Below, in pieces: positions 21,827 through 30,232 of a stretch of 64,000 nucleotides of DNA. Every line of letters begins with the position of its first letter. The first letter of the stretch is position 1. The position numbers and the translations under genes were made by a program. The notes below the pieces were generated by a model. It was not told the DNA's origin, searched no databases, and saw only the letters and a program-made list of their open reading frames with translations. Source of the stretch: Petrimonas sulfuriphila (lineage in GTDB: Bacteria > Bacteroidota > Bacteroidia > Bacteroidales > Dysgonomonadaceae); the NCBI RefSeq assembly GCF_051201015.1, contig NZ_JBPEHI010000010.1, one strand, 5' to 3'.

Positions 21827-23461
21827 ATGAGAAAGAGTTTATTTTATTATGTTATTGTGTTTTTCTTTTTATTTTCTTGTGATAAGGAAATCGAAAGAGT
21901 CTTAACTACTGATAGTAATAATGAGATTGTAACAGTTTTATATGAAAGGGATCAAAAATATCCTCTTAAATTAGTAAGTGACAGCTATCTACAAAGGACA
22001 AGAGGAGTTCAACCGGAAAATCCTTCTCTGAGCTATATGAATTATTTAGGTAATGGTTATTCAATACAATCAATACCAATAGCAGATGCTATATTCGCAA
22101 AACAACCTATAATAAATATAGGAAAATTGATAAAAGGTCCTGATTCTAGCTTTGTAAGCAAAAGGAGATACTATAATACAGAAGCTACATATTTCACCTT
22201 TTCGAATTCGAGCAGATACACCACTAATTCAGTAGTAAGTAATAAAATATCTCAAGGATGGGATGTAGGATTCAAATTATTCAACTTAGGTGCGAATAAT
22301 TCAATTCAGAACGTTTACAAAAACTATTTTTTAACGACTGATTCTGTTGCATATGGTGAGTTAAATATTAATATTTACAAACACATTTACAAACTAAACG
22401 CAGAGACTCAATACGATAAACAGAAATTAGCTTTTAGTTATCTATATCCGATTTTTATAGAAGATTTATATAATTCTTCTGCTGCTGAATTATTAAATAA
22501 ATATGGTGAATTCATGCTAAAAGGCTTTTATACAGGTGGCAGGGCAACTGCCTTTTTTGGAGCTAAATTTCAAAATATTTATAATCAAACGACAAGGGAA
22601 ACTGTTTTAAAAGATAGTATTAGAGCAGGATATAAAACAGAATCTATTAATGGAAGCTTAAATATTTCATTAGGTTACAGTAATAGCAATACATCATCGA
22701 CAAATCATATAACTTCTGGAATATTTGCATCTACTAAAACAATTGGAGGAAATTCTGGCTATCCGGCATCTTTTAGCATCCCAATAAAATTTAGTAATAT
22801 AAATATAAATCTCTCGACATGGGGTAACTCATTAGATACTGACGAAAGCACTCATGCAATGATAGAGTTGACGGATGGAGGAGTTTTACCGTTAAGCGAT
22901 ATAATTCTTGAAACAGATATAAAGAATGGAATTACTACTACCCTAACAATGCATGAAAGTTTATCACCTAAAATTAGAATACCATATTTTGAAATCTATC
23001 AGCAAACAACTCGTGCAGGTACAACATTTAGAGTATCACTATATACCAGGTTAGGGTACAACGTTTTAGTTACTATTCCATCAGAATTAACGACCGCAGA
23101 TGCTATTGCGGATTATTTGCGAAGCCACTTCAAAGCGTTAAAAATAATTCATGTCACTCAGGGTAGAACCAATTCTTCTTTTTCTCAGATTGTTTCTTTG
23201 CAAACAAGGGATAATAATAGTTCCCGGGGAGATCGTTATTCATTCGTTTATGCACTCGACAAAACAAAAATGAAAAAATTTATCAATTCTGAATCTGGAT
23301 TAACATATTTATTATATGATAATGGAACAAGTAAATATGCCTTTTCAATATATGATAATTTTATAATTGATACTTATGGCATAAGAGATTTATTGAACTC
23401 TGTACCTACAGTAAACCTCACAATGCAACAATTATACCAGTATCAAATACTAACATTGTAG
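21827..23461 (+). CDS. MACPF-domain lipoprotein (putative pore-forming protein)
   Basis: A 544-residue secreted protein. The signal peptide ends at FLFSCDKE, a lipobox. The MACPF signature is at about residues 226-238 (YGEFMLKGFYTGG, matching the Y/W-G-T/S-H-F-x6-GG pattern with E in place of T/S and F for H). Around it are YKTESINGSLNISLGYS and further serine/threonine/asparagine-rich strands typical of the membrane-inserting segments. The C-terminal 170 residues form a separate domain. Bacteroidales MACPF lipoproteins include the BSAP toxins that kill related strains, so an antagonism role is plausible; a role in host or glycan binding is the alternative. The gene is much more AT-rich than folC before it and thyA after it, suggesting transfer. 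Confidence 0.75.
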   Translation: MRKSLFYYVIVFFFLFSCDKEIERVLTTDSNNEIVTVLYERDQKYPLKLVSDSYLQRTRGVQPENPSLSYMNYLGNGYSIQSIPIADAIFAKQPIINIGKLIKGPDSSFVSKRRYYNTEATYFTFSNSSRYTTNSVVSNKISQGWDVGFKLFNLGANNSIQNVYKNYFLTTDSVAYGELNINIYKHIYKLNAETQYDKQKLAFSYLYPIFIEDLYNSSAAELLNKYGEFMLKGFYTGGRATAFFGAKFQNIYNQTTRETVLKDSIRAGYKTESINGSLNISLGYSNSNTSSTNHITSGIFASTKTIGGNSGYPASFSIPIKFSNININLSTWGNSLDTDESTHAMIELTDGGVLPLSDIILETDIKNGITTTLTMHESLSPKIRIPYFEIYQQTTRAGTTFRVSLYTRLGYNVLVTIPSELTTADAIADYLRSHFKALKIIHVTQGRTNSSFSQIVSLQTRDNNSSRGDRYSFVYALDKTKMKKFINSESGLTYLLYDNGTSKYAFSIYDNFIIDTYGIRDLLNSVPTVNLTMQQLYQYQILTL

Positions 23462-23480
23462 AAATAAAATCAAGAGTATA

Positions 23481-23520
23481 AAAACAACAACAAGCCAAAA
23501 AATAGACTTGTTGTTGTTTT
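23481..23520. terminator. Bidirectional terminator between convergent genes
   Basis: AAAACAACAACAAG (23481-23494) and CTTGTTGTTGTTTT (23507-23520) form a perfect 14-pair stem with A/T-runs on both sides. It would serve the MACPF gene and the leftward lipoprotein gene. Confidence 0.85.
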
Positions 23521-23540
23521 AAAAATCCTATTAAAGTCTT

Positions 23541-24260
23541 TTACCAAACTAACACAATCCTGAAATTGTAGTTTTGCGGTGCCTCAGGGTCTTTTGCCAA
23601 TTGCGAATCTTTTATGAAAAATGCAATTGTACTGGGATCTCCGAACTGAATATCAAAACTTATCGTTTCCGTAAAAGTTATCGGGTTACCCTCATTGTCA
23701 GTTCCCGCACTGTAAGTATTTACATAGGGAAGCATTTTTTGCACCTCATCAACACCCTGAGTCCCGATAAAAACATAACCGAGGGTTGCTCCATCCTTAT
23801 AAATAAACTCTGTTAGTTCCGGAAAATCAAAGATGATTTCATATTGTGAGATTTCGTCGTTCCATTTCCAATCCTCTTTCTTTACGTTGATGTTTACAAT
23901 TTTCCAACCAGTAGCGGCTTTTTCCACCTCCTGCTTGATAATTTCCCGAATCTGTGCTTCCGTAAGCCCTTGTCCAACCGCCTGAATAATCTGATCAATC
24001 TGTGCAGGAGTCAACGCACCTTTTAATTCATCGGTAATTATTTGACGGATACGCTCTTCACTTACGTTTGGAGGAATTGAGTTGCTAATGAGCTGTATAA
24101 TTTGTTCCTGCGTCAGGTAACTCCTCAATTCTTCACGAATAATTGAGCGTAACTCCTATTCCGTAACATAATCTTCCGATGGTGATGTACAGGAATGTCC
24201 TCCGAGGAGAACTCCCGCAGCCAACAAAGGTATAAGAAAGACAACAACCAGTTTTTTTAC
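23541..24260 (-). pseudogene. Lipoprotein gene with an in-frame amber codon
   Basis: From the ATG at 24260 the frame gives a lipoprotein signal (MVKKLVVVFLIPLLAAGVLL, GGHSCTS) and DYVTE, then TAG (24158-24156). It continues in the same frame for 199 codons to 23541. After the stop come amphipathic repeats of about 20 residues (EELRSYLTQEQIIQLI, ERIRQIITDELKGALTPAQI, EAQIREIIKQEVEK), then a domain shared with the next gene, ending PQNYNFRIVLVW. Only one base separates it from an intact gene. It could be a fresh pseudogene, a sequencing error or a suppressed stop; a TTG restart at 24128 would make a product without a signal peptide. Confidence 0.7.
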
Positions 24261-24331
24261 CATGATAAATGAACTTTTATAACATTTCTTATCCATGCCC
24301 AAAGGTAAGTATTTTGCATGGAAGAGAAAGT

Positions 24332-24367
24332 TAAAAAAAGCAAAGACCGATAGAGGCTACTCTACCG
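24332..24367 (-). terminator. Terminator of the 24377-24889 gene
   Basis: On the minus strand CGGTAGAG pairs with CTCTATCG (one G-U) around TAGC, and a T-run (CTTTTTTTAAC) follows. It starts about ten bases past the gene's stop. Confidence 0.7.
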
Positions 24368-24376
24368 ATTTTTATA

Positions 24377-24889
24377 TTACCAGATCAATACGATCCGGAA
24401 ATTGTAGTTTTGCGGTGCATCTGGATCGTTTTCCAATTGCGAATCTTTTATAAAGAAAGCAACCGTACTTTTACTGTTATCTTTATATTGAACGTCATAA
24501 CTGATGGTTTCAGTAAAATAAATTGGTTTACCCTCTGTATCATTACCACCAAAATATGTATTTACAAAAGGAAGGGGTTTTTGTACTTCGTCTACTCCTT
24601 GCTGGCCCAAAAATATATAACCCAAAACAGCACCTTCTTCATAAATGGATTTGGTTAATTCAGGTAAATCATATATAGCCTCATATTGGCTCATGGATGC
24701 ATTCCATACCCAATGGTCCTTATCAACTGCAATATTCTTTATCTTCCATTGACCGTTAAGCGATTCGTCTATCATTTTCTGAATTTCATAATCTTTTAAA
24801 TAGTCGTCATTACTGCATGAAGTCCCCATAAAAATCATTCCTGATAATAAAAATCCTGCAAGGAGAGAAGTAAAAAAATTTCTTTTCAT
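24377..24889 (-). CDS. Small lipoprotein, paralogue of the amber-interrupted gene
   Basis: A 170-residue lipoprotein with signal peptide MKRNFFTSLLAGFLLSGMIF and lipobox GTSCSNDD. After a short linker, the domain runs NGQWKIKNIAVDKDHWVWN, then SQYEAIYDLPELTKSIYEEG, then GYIFLGQQGVDEVQKPLPFV and SDPDAPQNYNFRIVLIW-like ending (DPDAPQNYNFRIVLIW). The neighbouring gene shares this domain at high identity but adds helical repeats before it. I do not recognise the family. A start 12 bases earlier is possible, but MKRNFF begins the signal peptide properly. The pair sits next to the MACPF gene, convergent with it, and may be cargo of the same transfer. Confidence 0.65.
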   Translation of the reverse strand: MKRNFFTSLLAGFLLSGMIFMGTSCSNDDYLKDYEIQKMIDESLNGQWKIKNIAVDKDHWVWNASMSQYEAIYDLPELTKSIYEEGAVLGYIFLGQQGVDEVQKPLPFVNTYFGGNDTEGKPIYFTETISYDVQYKDNSKSTVAFFIKDSQLENDPDAPQNYNFRIVLIW

Positions 24890-25003
24890 AAGTGTAAGCA
24901 TTAAGAGTTTTTTCTTGATTCATTGACTGAAAAAAACTGCACTCGTTTAACTGTTAAAACGTATTTTTTTAATCAATTGTTTATTTGCTTCAAAAATAAG
25001 CAA

Positions 25004-25028
25004 AAAAAGTCCTTATTCAGGACTTTTT
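25004..25028. terminator. Terminator of the DUF937 gene
   Basis: AAAAAGTCCT (25004-25013) and AGGACTTTTT (25019-25028) form a perfect ten-pair stem with a five-base loop and A/T-runs. It lies 27 bases past the stop of the leftward DUF937 gene. Confidence 0.8.
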
Positions 25029-25055
25029 ACAGAAAAAAACAGGATGAGGTGTCTT

Positions 25056-25643
25056 TTATTTGATCATTCCCAGAATATCATCGAGCACATTACCGTCACG
25101 GTTTTTGTCCAGCAAGCCTCCAACCATATCCATTAATCCGCCTCCACCACGTCTTTGGGATTGACCTCCGCCCAATAAACCGCCCAGCAGGTCTTCAAGC
25201 CCGCCAGCGTTGGTGTTAGACTGACGTTTTTCCTTTCCCAGATAGGCCATCACAACAGGAGCCAGGAGAGCCAGAAGCGGACCAATCTTTTGTAAACTGA
25301 GCCCGGTCTTTTGAGAGATTCCCTGTTCCACAGCCGGTTTGTTGTCTCCAAAAATATGCCCCAGGATTTTTCCACCATCCTGACTGATAGGCTGAGTATC
25401 GCCGCCTAAAAGGCTAGCGAGGTTTTCCAACAGGCTTCCGTCATGCCTTGCATCGTTCAAGGCATTGTCCAGACTTTGTGCACCTTCCCGGGATTGAACA
25501 TTTCTTTGCAGTCCACCCAAGATAGCCGGCAGAGCAACACTAATAGCGTTTGCAGCCTGTCTTTCATCCATACCCAACTGTTTGGATACATTGTTTATAA
25601 CCGTTTGTCCGATTGGACCGCTTAATAATTCCGATAAGTCCAT
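25056..25643 (-). CDS. DUF937 (YidB-like) protein
   Basis: A 195-residue protein starting MDLSELLSGPIGQTVINNVS, with LGMDERQAANAISVALPAIL, typical of DUF937. A hydrophobic stretch (IGPLLALLAPVVMAYLG) and a glycine-rich tail (GGLLGGGQSQRRGGGG) with KNRDGNVLDDILGMIK follow. The DKNRDGNVLDD segment resembles a single EF-hand-like calcium loop. The function of the family is not established. The start at 25643 matches the family; an upstream in-frame start at 25700 would add an atypical head. Confidence 0.78.
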   Translation of the reverse strand: MDLSELLSGPIGQTVINNVSKQLGMDERQAANAISVALPAILGGLQRNVQSREGAQSLDNALNDARHDGSLLENLASLLGGDTQPISQDGGKILGHIFGDNKPAVEQGISQKTGLSLQKIGPLLALLAPVVMAYLGKEKRQSNTNAGGLEDLLGGLLGGGQSQRRGGGGLMDMVGGLLDKNRDGNVLDDILGMIK

Positions 25644-25798
25644 GTTGTTAAATTGATTAAGAATTTTATAAAGATATTTATTTAACACCGTAACACCCAT
25701 TTAGTTTTGTAAAAATAAGAATCCGTGGAAAAAATCAACAATCCGTCTTGATAGGGCTATTTTGGAATTTTCATCCGGCTATCTTTCGGATAATACAG

Positions 25799-25829
25799 TT
25801 TGAGATAAGAAAATAAACTTGTATTTTTG
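25799..25829 (+). promoter_or_regulatory. Bacteroidetes-type promoter of thyA-folA
   Basis: TTTG (25799-25802), 19 bases, then TATTTTTG (25822-25829) match the -33/-7 consensus of the Bacteroidetes housekeeping sigma factor. The thyA start follows 18 bases later, giving a very short leader. Confidence 0.75.
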
Positions 25830-25847
25830 TGTGAAACTCTTTTAAGA

Positions 25848-26642
25848 ATGAAACAATATTTAGATTTACTTCAGCGCGTGCTGGATGAAGGCGTGCGGAA
25901 AGAAGACCGTACTGGAACGGGTACCATCAGCATTTTCGGGCACCAGAGCCGGTTCCGGATGAGCGACGGATTTCCCGTCCTCACTACCAAGAAACTTCAC
26001 TTGAAATCGATTATACATGAATTGTTATGGTTCCTTAACGGGGATACCAACGTAAAATACCTGAACGACAACGGCGTGCGTATATGGAACGAATGGGCGG
26101 ACGAGGATGGGAATCTCGGACATATATACGGCTACCAGTGGCGTTCATGGCCGGACTACAACGGGGAACATATCGATCAAATAACTCAGGTAGTCAACAC
26201 CATTAAAAATAACCCTGATTCTCGCCGCATCATTGTAAGTTCGTGGAACGTGGCCGATATTCCCAACATGAACCTTCCGCCCTGTCACGCCTTCTTCCAG
26301 TTCTATGTAGCCGATGGAAAACTGAGCCTGCAACTCTATCAGCGCAGTGCCGATATTTTTCTGGGTGTACCCTTTAACATTGCGTCCTATGCGTTGCTGT
26401 TGAAAATGATGGCACAGGTTACCGGGCTGGATGAGGGTGATTTTATCCACACCTTCGGCGATGCCCATATCTACCTTAACCACCTGGAACAGGTAAAGCT
26501 GCAACTTTCTCGCGAACCGCGTCCGTTACCCGAGATGAAGATCAATCCCGATGTGAAGGATATTTTCAGTTTCCGTTTCGACGATTTTGAACTGGTAAAT
26601 TACGATCCGCATCCACATATAAAAGGTGAAGTAGCCGTATGA
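25848..26642 (+). CDS. thyA: Thymidylate synthase
   Basis: A 264-residue enzyme that methylates dUMP to dTMP using methylenetetrahydrofolate. The catalytic cysteine is C146 in NLPPCHAFFQFYV, the same number as in E. coli. QRSADIFLGVPFNIASYALL and HTFGDAHIYLNHLEQV are signature blocks. The start MKQYLDLLQRVLDEG is the family start; an earlier in-frame ATG at 25827 lies inside the promoter's -7 element. Its stop overlaps the folA start by ATGA, so the two are translationally coupled. FolA restores the dihydrofolate this enzyme makes. Confidence 0.97.
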   Translation: MKQYLDLLQRVLDEGVRKEDRTGTGTISIFGHQSRFRMSDGFPVLTTKKLHLKSIIHELLWFLNGDTNVKYLNDNGVRIWNEWADEDGNLGHIYGYQWRSWPDYNGEHIDQITQVVNTIKNNPDSRRIIVSSWNVADIPNMNLPPCHAFFQFYVADGKLSLQLYQRSADIFLGVPFNIASYALLLKMMAQVTGLDEGDFIHTFGDAHIYLNHLEQVKLQLSREPRPLPEMKINPDVKDIFSFRFDDFELVNYDPHPHIKGEVAV

Positions 26643-27145
26643 CAGACACTCCTCAAACCATTGCCATCATCGTCGCTCTCGATGAACAAAATGCCATTGG
26701 TAGCAACGGCGATCTGCTCTGCCATCTACCCAGCGACCTGAAGCACTTTAAAAAGATCACCACCGGATACGCTGTGATCATGGGCCGGAAAACCTATGAA
26801 TCTTTACCCAAAGGAGCATTACCCAACCGTACCAATATCGTGATTACCTCCGGTGAACCGGAGAACTACCCCGGTTGCACGGTTGTTCGCTCTGTCGAAG
26901 AGGCGCTTTCTCGTTGCAGCAATCAGGGAAAAGCATTCATCATAGGTGGCGGGAAATTGTATCGATCCACGCTTCACCTGGCAACCCAACTCTACCTTAC
27001 ACGCATCCATCACACCTTTGACGATGCGGATACTTTTTTTCCGGAAATCCCTTTTAAGGAATGGGAACTCGTTGAAAAAGAGTCGCACAAGGACGACGAT
27101 AAACATCCATATGCATATACATTTTTAACTTATAACAAAAAATAG
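26639..27145 (+). CDS. folA: Dihydrofolate reductase
   Basis: A 168-residue enzyme that reduces dihydrofolate with NADPH. It shows IAIIVALDEQNAIGSNGDLL, CHLPSDLKHFKKIT, then VIMGRKTYESLPKGALPNR and FIIGGGKLY. The substrate-binding acid is the D in LPSDLKHFK. It overlaps thyA by four bases. A complete enzyme of normal length. Confidence 0.96.
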   Translation: MTDTPQTIAIIVALDEQNAIGSNGDLLCHLPSDLKHFKKITTGYAVIMGRKTYESLPKGALPNRTNIVITSGEPENYPGCTVVRSVEEALSRCSNQGKAFIIGGGKLYRSTLHLATQLYLTRIHHTFDDADTFFPEIPFKEWELVEKESHKDDDKHPYAYTFLTYNKK

Positions 27146-27262
27146 TCATACAGCGATGGGCAAAGAACAGGAGCTTTTTTGCCTGTGCGTTGAAGACAAA
27201 CAGATCTTTGGTGAAGGATAACGTGTTGAAATGTAAAATTGAAAAAATAAACCGAGCGTCCA

Positions 27263-30208
27263 ATGAAGAAATATGTTTTTATGGCATTCATTCTGGCTGC
27301 GTCCTATTCTTCTTTTTCACAAAATCTTCAGGAGGATTCTCTGAGACACAAACTCGACAAATCGTTGAGCCATATCTACCGGGAGGTATTGCTGCGCCCT
27401 GGAAGGGTAACGGTAGATAGTATCGCACTGAATAAACATAAAAAAAGTTTTGAGTTGCATACCAACCTTTCCCTCTCCTACCTGCCGATGCGCGAAAATA
27501 CCGTACGCCAAATTTACGATAGCATACGATATCACTTGCCTTCGGCACAAAAGAAATATCGCATCAGCGTGTTTTCTGATAAACAGGAAATAAGCACACT
27601 TGTGCCCAATTTTTACCGTCAATCGAGGAAGGATAAAAACCGGATGATTTTGCACAAAGTGAAGCCCCCCCTCGTAACCAACGTTTCCGCACCCGAAAAC
27701 TCATTCGATAAGGGTCTCACAAACAATCATATCGCTCTTTGGCAAAGCCACGGATGGTATTACGAACAAAAACTCGGCCGGTGGGAGTGGCAGCGGGCAC
27801 GTATTTTTCAAACGGTGGAAGATCTCTATACACAGAGTTACGTGCTGCCATTTCTTGTGCCGATGCTGGAAAATGCCGGGGCCAATGTGTTGCTTCCACG
27901 TGAACGTGATTACAATAAACAGGAGGTTATCATCGATAACGATGGCAGCAAAGGAGGCTCTACCTATAGTGAAATGAATGGCAAAGAAACCTGGCGGAAT
28001 AGCGACTCAGCCGGTTTTGCAAACCTTCGCGAGATCTGGCTGAATGGCGAAAATCCCTTCCGGATGGGCACGGCAAGGCAAACAAAAACCGTCTCACGGG
28101 GTGAGGAAAGCATCGCCTCCTGGACACCCGATATTCCGGAGAAAGGGCGATATGCGGTGTTTGTCTCTTATCAAACGGTCAAAAACAGTAGCGACGATGC
28201 ACGGTACAGTGTATATCATGCCGGCGGCAAAACCGACTTCAGGGTAAATCAACAGATGGGTGGCGGCACATGGATTTTTCTTGGCAATTTTGATTTTGAA
28301 GAGGGTACCTCCCACAGAATTACCCTCTCCAACAGGAGCAAGCGAACAGGTAAAGTTGTAACGGCTGATGCTGTAAAAATAGGAGGTGGCATGGGTAATA
28401 TTGCCCGGTTCTCATCCCCTAGCGGATACCCGAGATATGCCGAAGGAGCACGCTACTGGATGCAGTGGGCAGGAGTCCCCGACACAATTTACAATCGAAC
28501 AGAAGGGAAAAATGACTATACTGACGACTACGCCAGCCGCGGCGTATGGGTCAATTGGCTGGCGGGAGGGTCGTCGGTACTGCCTGATGCCAAAGGGCTG
28601 AACATTCCCTTGGATCTGGCCTTTGCTTTCCATACCGATGCAGGTACTTTCTGGGGCGACACCATCGTCGGCACGCTGGGCATCTACATGACACACCACA
28701 ACGGCGAACGATTCGAAAACGGAAGGTCGCGATGGGCATCACGAGACCTGTCGGAATTGATAATGGAGGAGATCACCTCAGATATACGAAGGGAGTTCGA
28801 ACCGGAATGGACACGCCGCCCCCTCTGGAACCGTTCCTATGCAGAGGCACGTATTCCCAACGTCCCCACAATGCTGCTGGAACTTCTTTCCCACCAGAAC
28901 TTCGCCGACATGCGGTATGGCCTGGACCCCACCTTCCGCTTCACCGTAAGCCGCTCCATCTACAAGGGAATACTCAAGTTCCTGGCATCGCAGTACAACC
29001 GCCCCTATGCGGTGCAACCCTTGCCGGTACGGGAGTTTTCCGCTCGTTTCACCAGTGAGACAGGCGTTACACTGAACTGGCAGCCTACGGCTGACCCTGC
29101 AGAAACCACTGCCACCCCTTCGTATTACATTGTCTACACCCGTATCAATAACGGCGGCTTCGACAATGGCACAAGGGTTGAGAGCAACAGCTACAGCACA
29201 ACAATTCAAAAAAACAGCATCTACAGCTTCCGCGTTGAGGCCGTGAACGGGGGAGGCAAAAGTTTCCCGTCGGAAACGCTCTCCCTCTGCAGAAAATCAG
29301 AAGAAAAAGGAGAAGTACTCATTGTGAACGGGTTTACACGGGTTTCTGCACCTCACAGCTTCACCGTTTCCTGCGACAGCCTCGCAGGCTTCGCCGGTAA
29401 CGTGGATAATGGCGTACCCTATATGGCTGACCACCATTTTATTGGTCAGCAAAACGAATTTCGGCGTGTTATTCCCTGGATGGACGACGATGCATCAGGG
29501 TTCGGCGACAGCAATGCCAACTACGAAACCACTGCTATCGCGGGCAACAACTTCGATTATCCCTACCTCCACGGGCAAGCGTTCGCGGAAGGAGGCTATT
29601 CGTTCGTTTCCTGTGCCGCATCCGCTGTGGAGAACGGATCAGTAAACCTGAACGATTATGAGACGGTTGACTGGATACTGGGAAAACAACGGGAATGGAA
29701 AGTGGGTCGCGGTGCTAAACCACCCCAATTTAAAACTTTCTCCCCAACACAACAACAGGCCATCACCCGCTTTTGCAGCGAAGGTGGCAACATCATCGTG
29801 AGCGGTGCTTTTGTCGGCACCGACCTGTGGGACAACCCATACGCAACAAAAGAAGACCGGGAGTGGGCCCAAAACACCCTCAAATACAAATGGCGCAACA
29901 ACAATGGTGCAGTGACCGGACATGTCAAGGCCGTACCCTCTCCCTTCCCCTCCCTCACGGGGCATTATCAATACTACCATGAACTGAACAGCGAGAGCTA
30001 CGTGGTGGAACATCCCGACGCCATAGAACCGGCAGACAATCATGCCTTCACCGTGTTTCGTTATTCGGAGAACAACTTGAGCGCAGGCATTCTCTACAAA
30101 GGCGAAAAATACGGCACGTGCATACTGGGCTTCCCGGTCGAATCAATCAGAGACCAGGAAAGCAGGAACAGACTGATTAAAAACATCATGAAAGCGTGGG
30201 AGGAATAA
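27263..30208 (+). CDS. Secreted zinc amidase with golvesin-like insertion (xanthan-lyase-annotated family)
   Basis: A 981-residue exported protein, signal peptide MKKYVFMAFILAASYSSFSQ. Four ligand or catalytic positions of an Amidase_3 (N-acetylmuramoyl-L-alanine amidase) fold can be read in order: H163 (WQSHGWYYE), E175 (RWEWQRAR), H457 (AFAFHTDAG) and E540 (VPTMLLELLSHQNF). Between E175 and H457 sits a beta-rich insert of about 180 residues (EMNGKETWRNSDSAGFANLR to ITLSNRSKRTG) resembling the golvesin C-terminal domain. An FnIII-like region (about 605-700) and a C-terminal flavodoxin-like domain follow. Such proteins are often labelled xanthan lyase; the motifs and the peptidoglycan gene neighbourhood favour amidase activity. 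The next gene starts 24 bases later. Confidence 0.8.
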   Translation: MKKYVFMAFILAASYSSFSQNLQEDSLRHKLDKSLSHIYREVLLRPGRVTVDSIALNKHKKSFELHTNLSLSYLPMRENTVRQIYDSIRYHLPSAQKKYRISVFSDKQEISTLVPNFYRQSRKDKNRMILHKVKPPLVTNVSAPENSFDKGLTNNHIALWQSHGWYYEQKLGRWEWQRARIFQTVEDLYTQSYVLPFLVPMLENAGANVLLPRERDYNKQEVIIDNDGSKGGSTYSEMNGKETWRNSDSAGFANLREIWLNGENPFRMGTARQTKTVSRGEESIASWTPDIPEKGRYAVFVSYQTVKNSSDDARYSVYHAGGKTDFRVNQQMGGGTWIFLGNFDFEEGTSHRITLSNRSKRTGKVVTADAVKIGGGMGNIARFSSPSGYPRYAEGARYWMQWAGVPDTIYNRTEGKNDYTDDYASRGVWVNWLAGGSSVLPDAKGLNIPLDLAFAFHTDAGTFWGDTIVGTLGIYMTHHNGERFENGRSRWASRDLSELIMEEITSDIRREFEPEWTRRPLWNRSYAEARIPNVPTMLLELLSHQNFADMRYGLDPTFRFTVSRSIYKGILKFLASQYNRPYAVQPLPVREFSARFTSETGVTLNWQPTADPAETTATPSYYIVYTRINNGGFDNGTRVESNSYSTTIQKNSIYSFRVEAVNGGGKSFPSETLSLCRKSEEKGEVLIVNGFTRVSAPHSFTVSCDSLAGFAGNVDNGVPYMADHHFIGQQNEFRRVIPWMDDDASGFGDSNANYETTAIAGNNFDYPYLHGQAFAEGGYSFVSCAASAVENGSVNLNDYETVDWILGKQREWKVGRGAKPPQFKTFSPTQQQAITRFCSEGGNIIVSGAFVGTDLWDNPYATKEDREWAQNTLKYKWRNNNGAVTGHVKAVPSPFPSLTGHYQYYHELNSESYVVEHPDAIEPADNHAFTVFRYSENNLSAGILYKGEKYGTCILGFPVESIRDQESRNRLIKNIMKAWEE

Positions 30209-30232
30209 TCAATAGCAAATAAATAAAAATAT

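Noticed and set aside
28732..29209. Overlapping frames on both strands inside the amidase gene
   Set aside because: Higher GC and codon bias of the real gene leave open shadow frames; none has a family motif.
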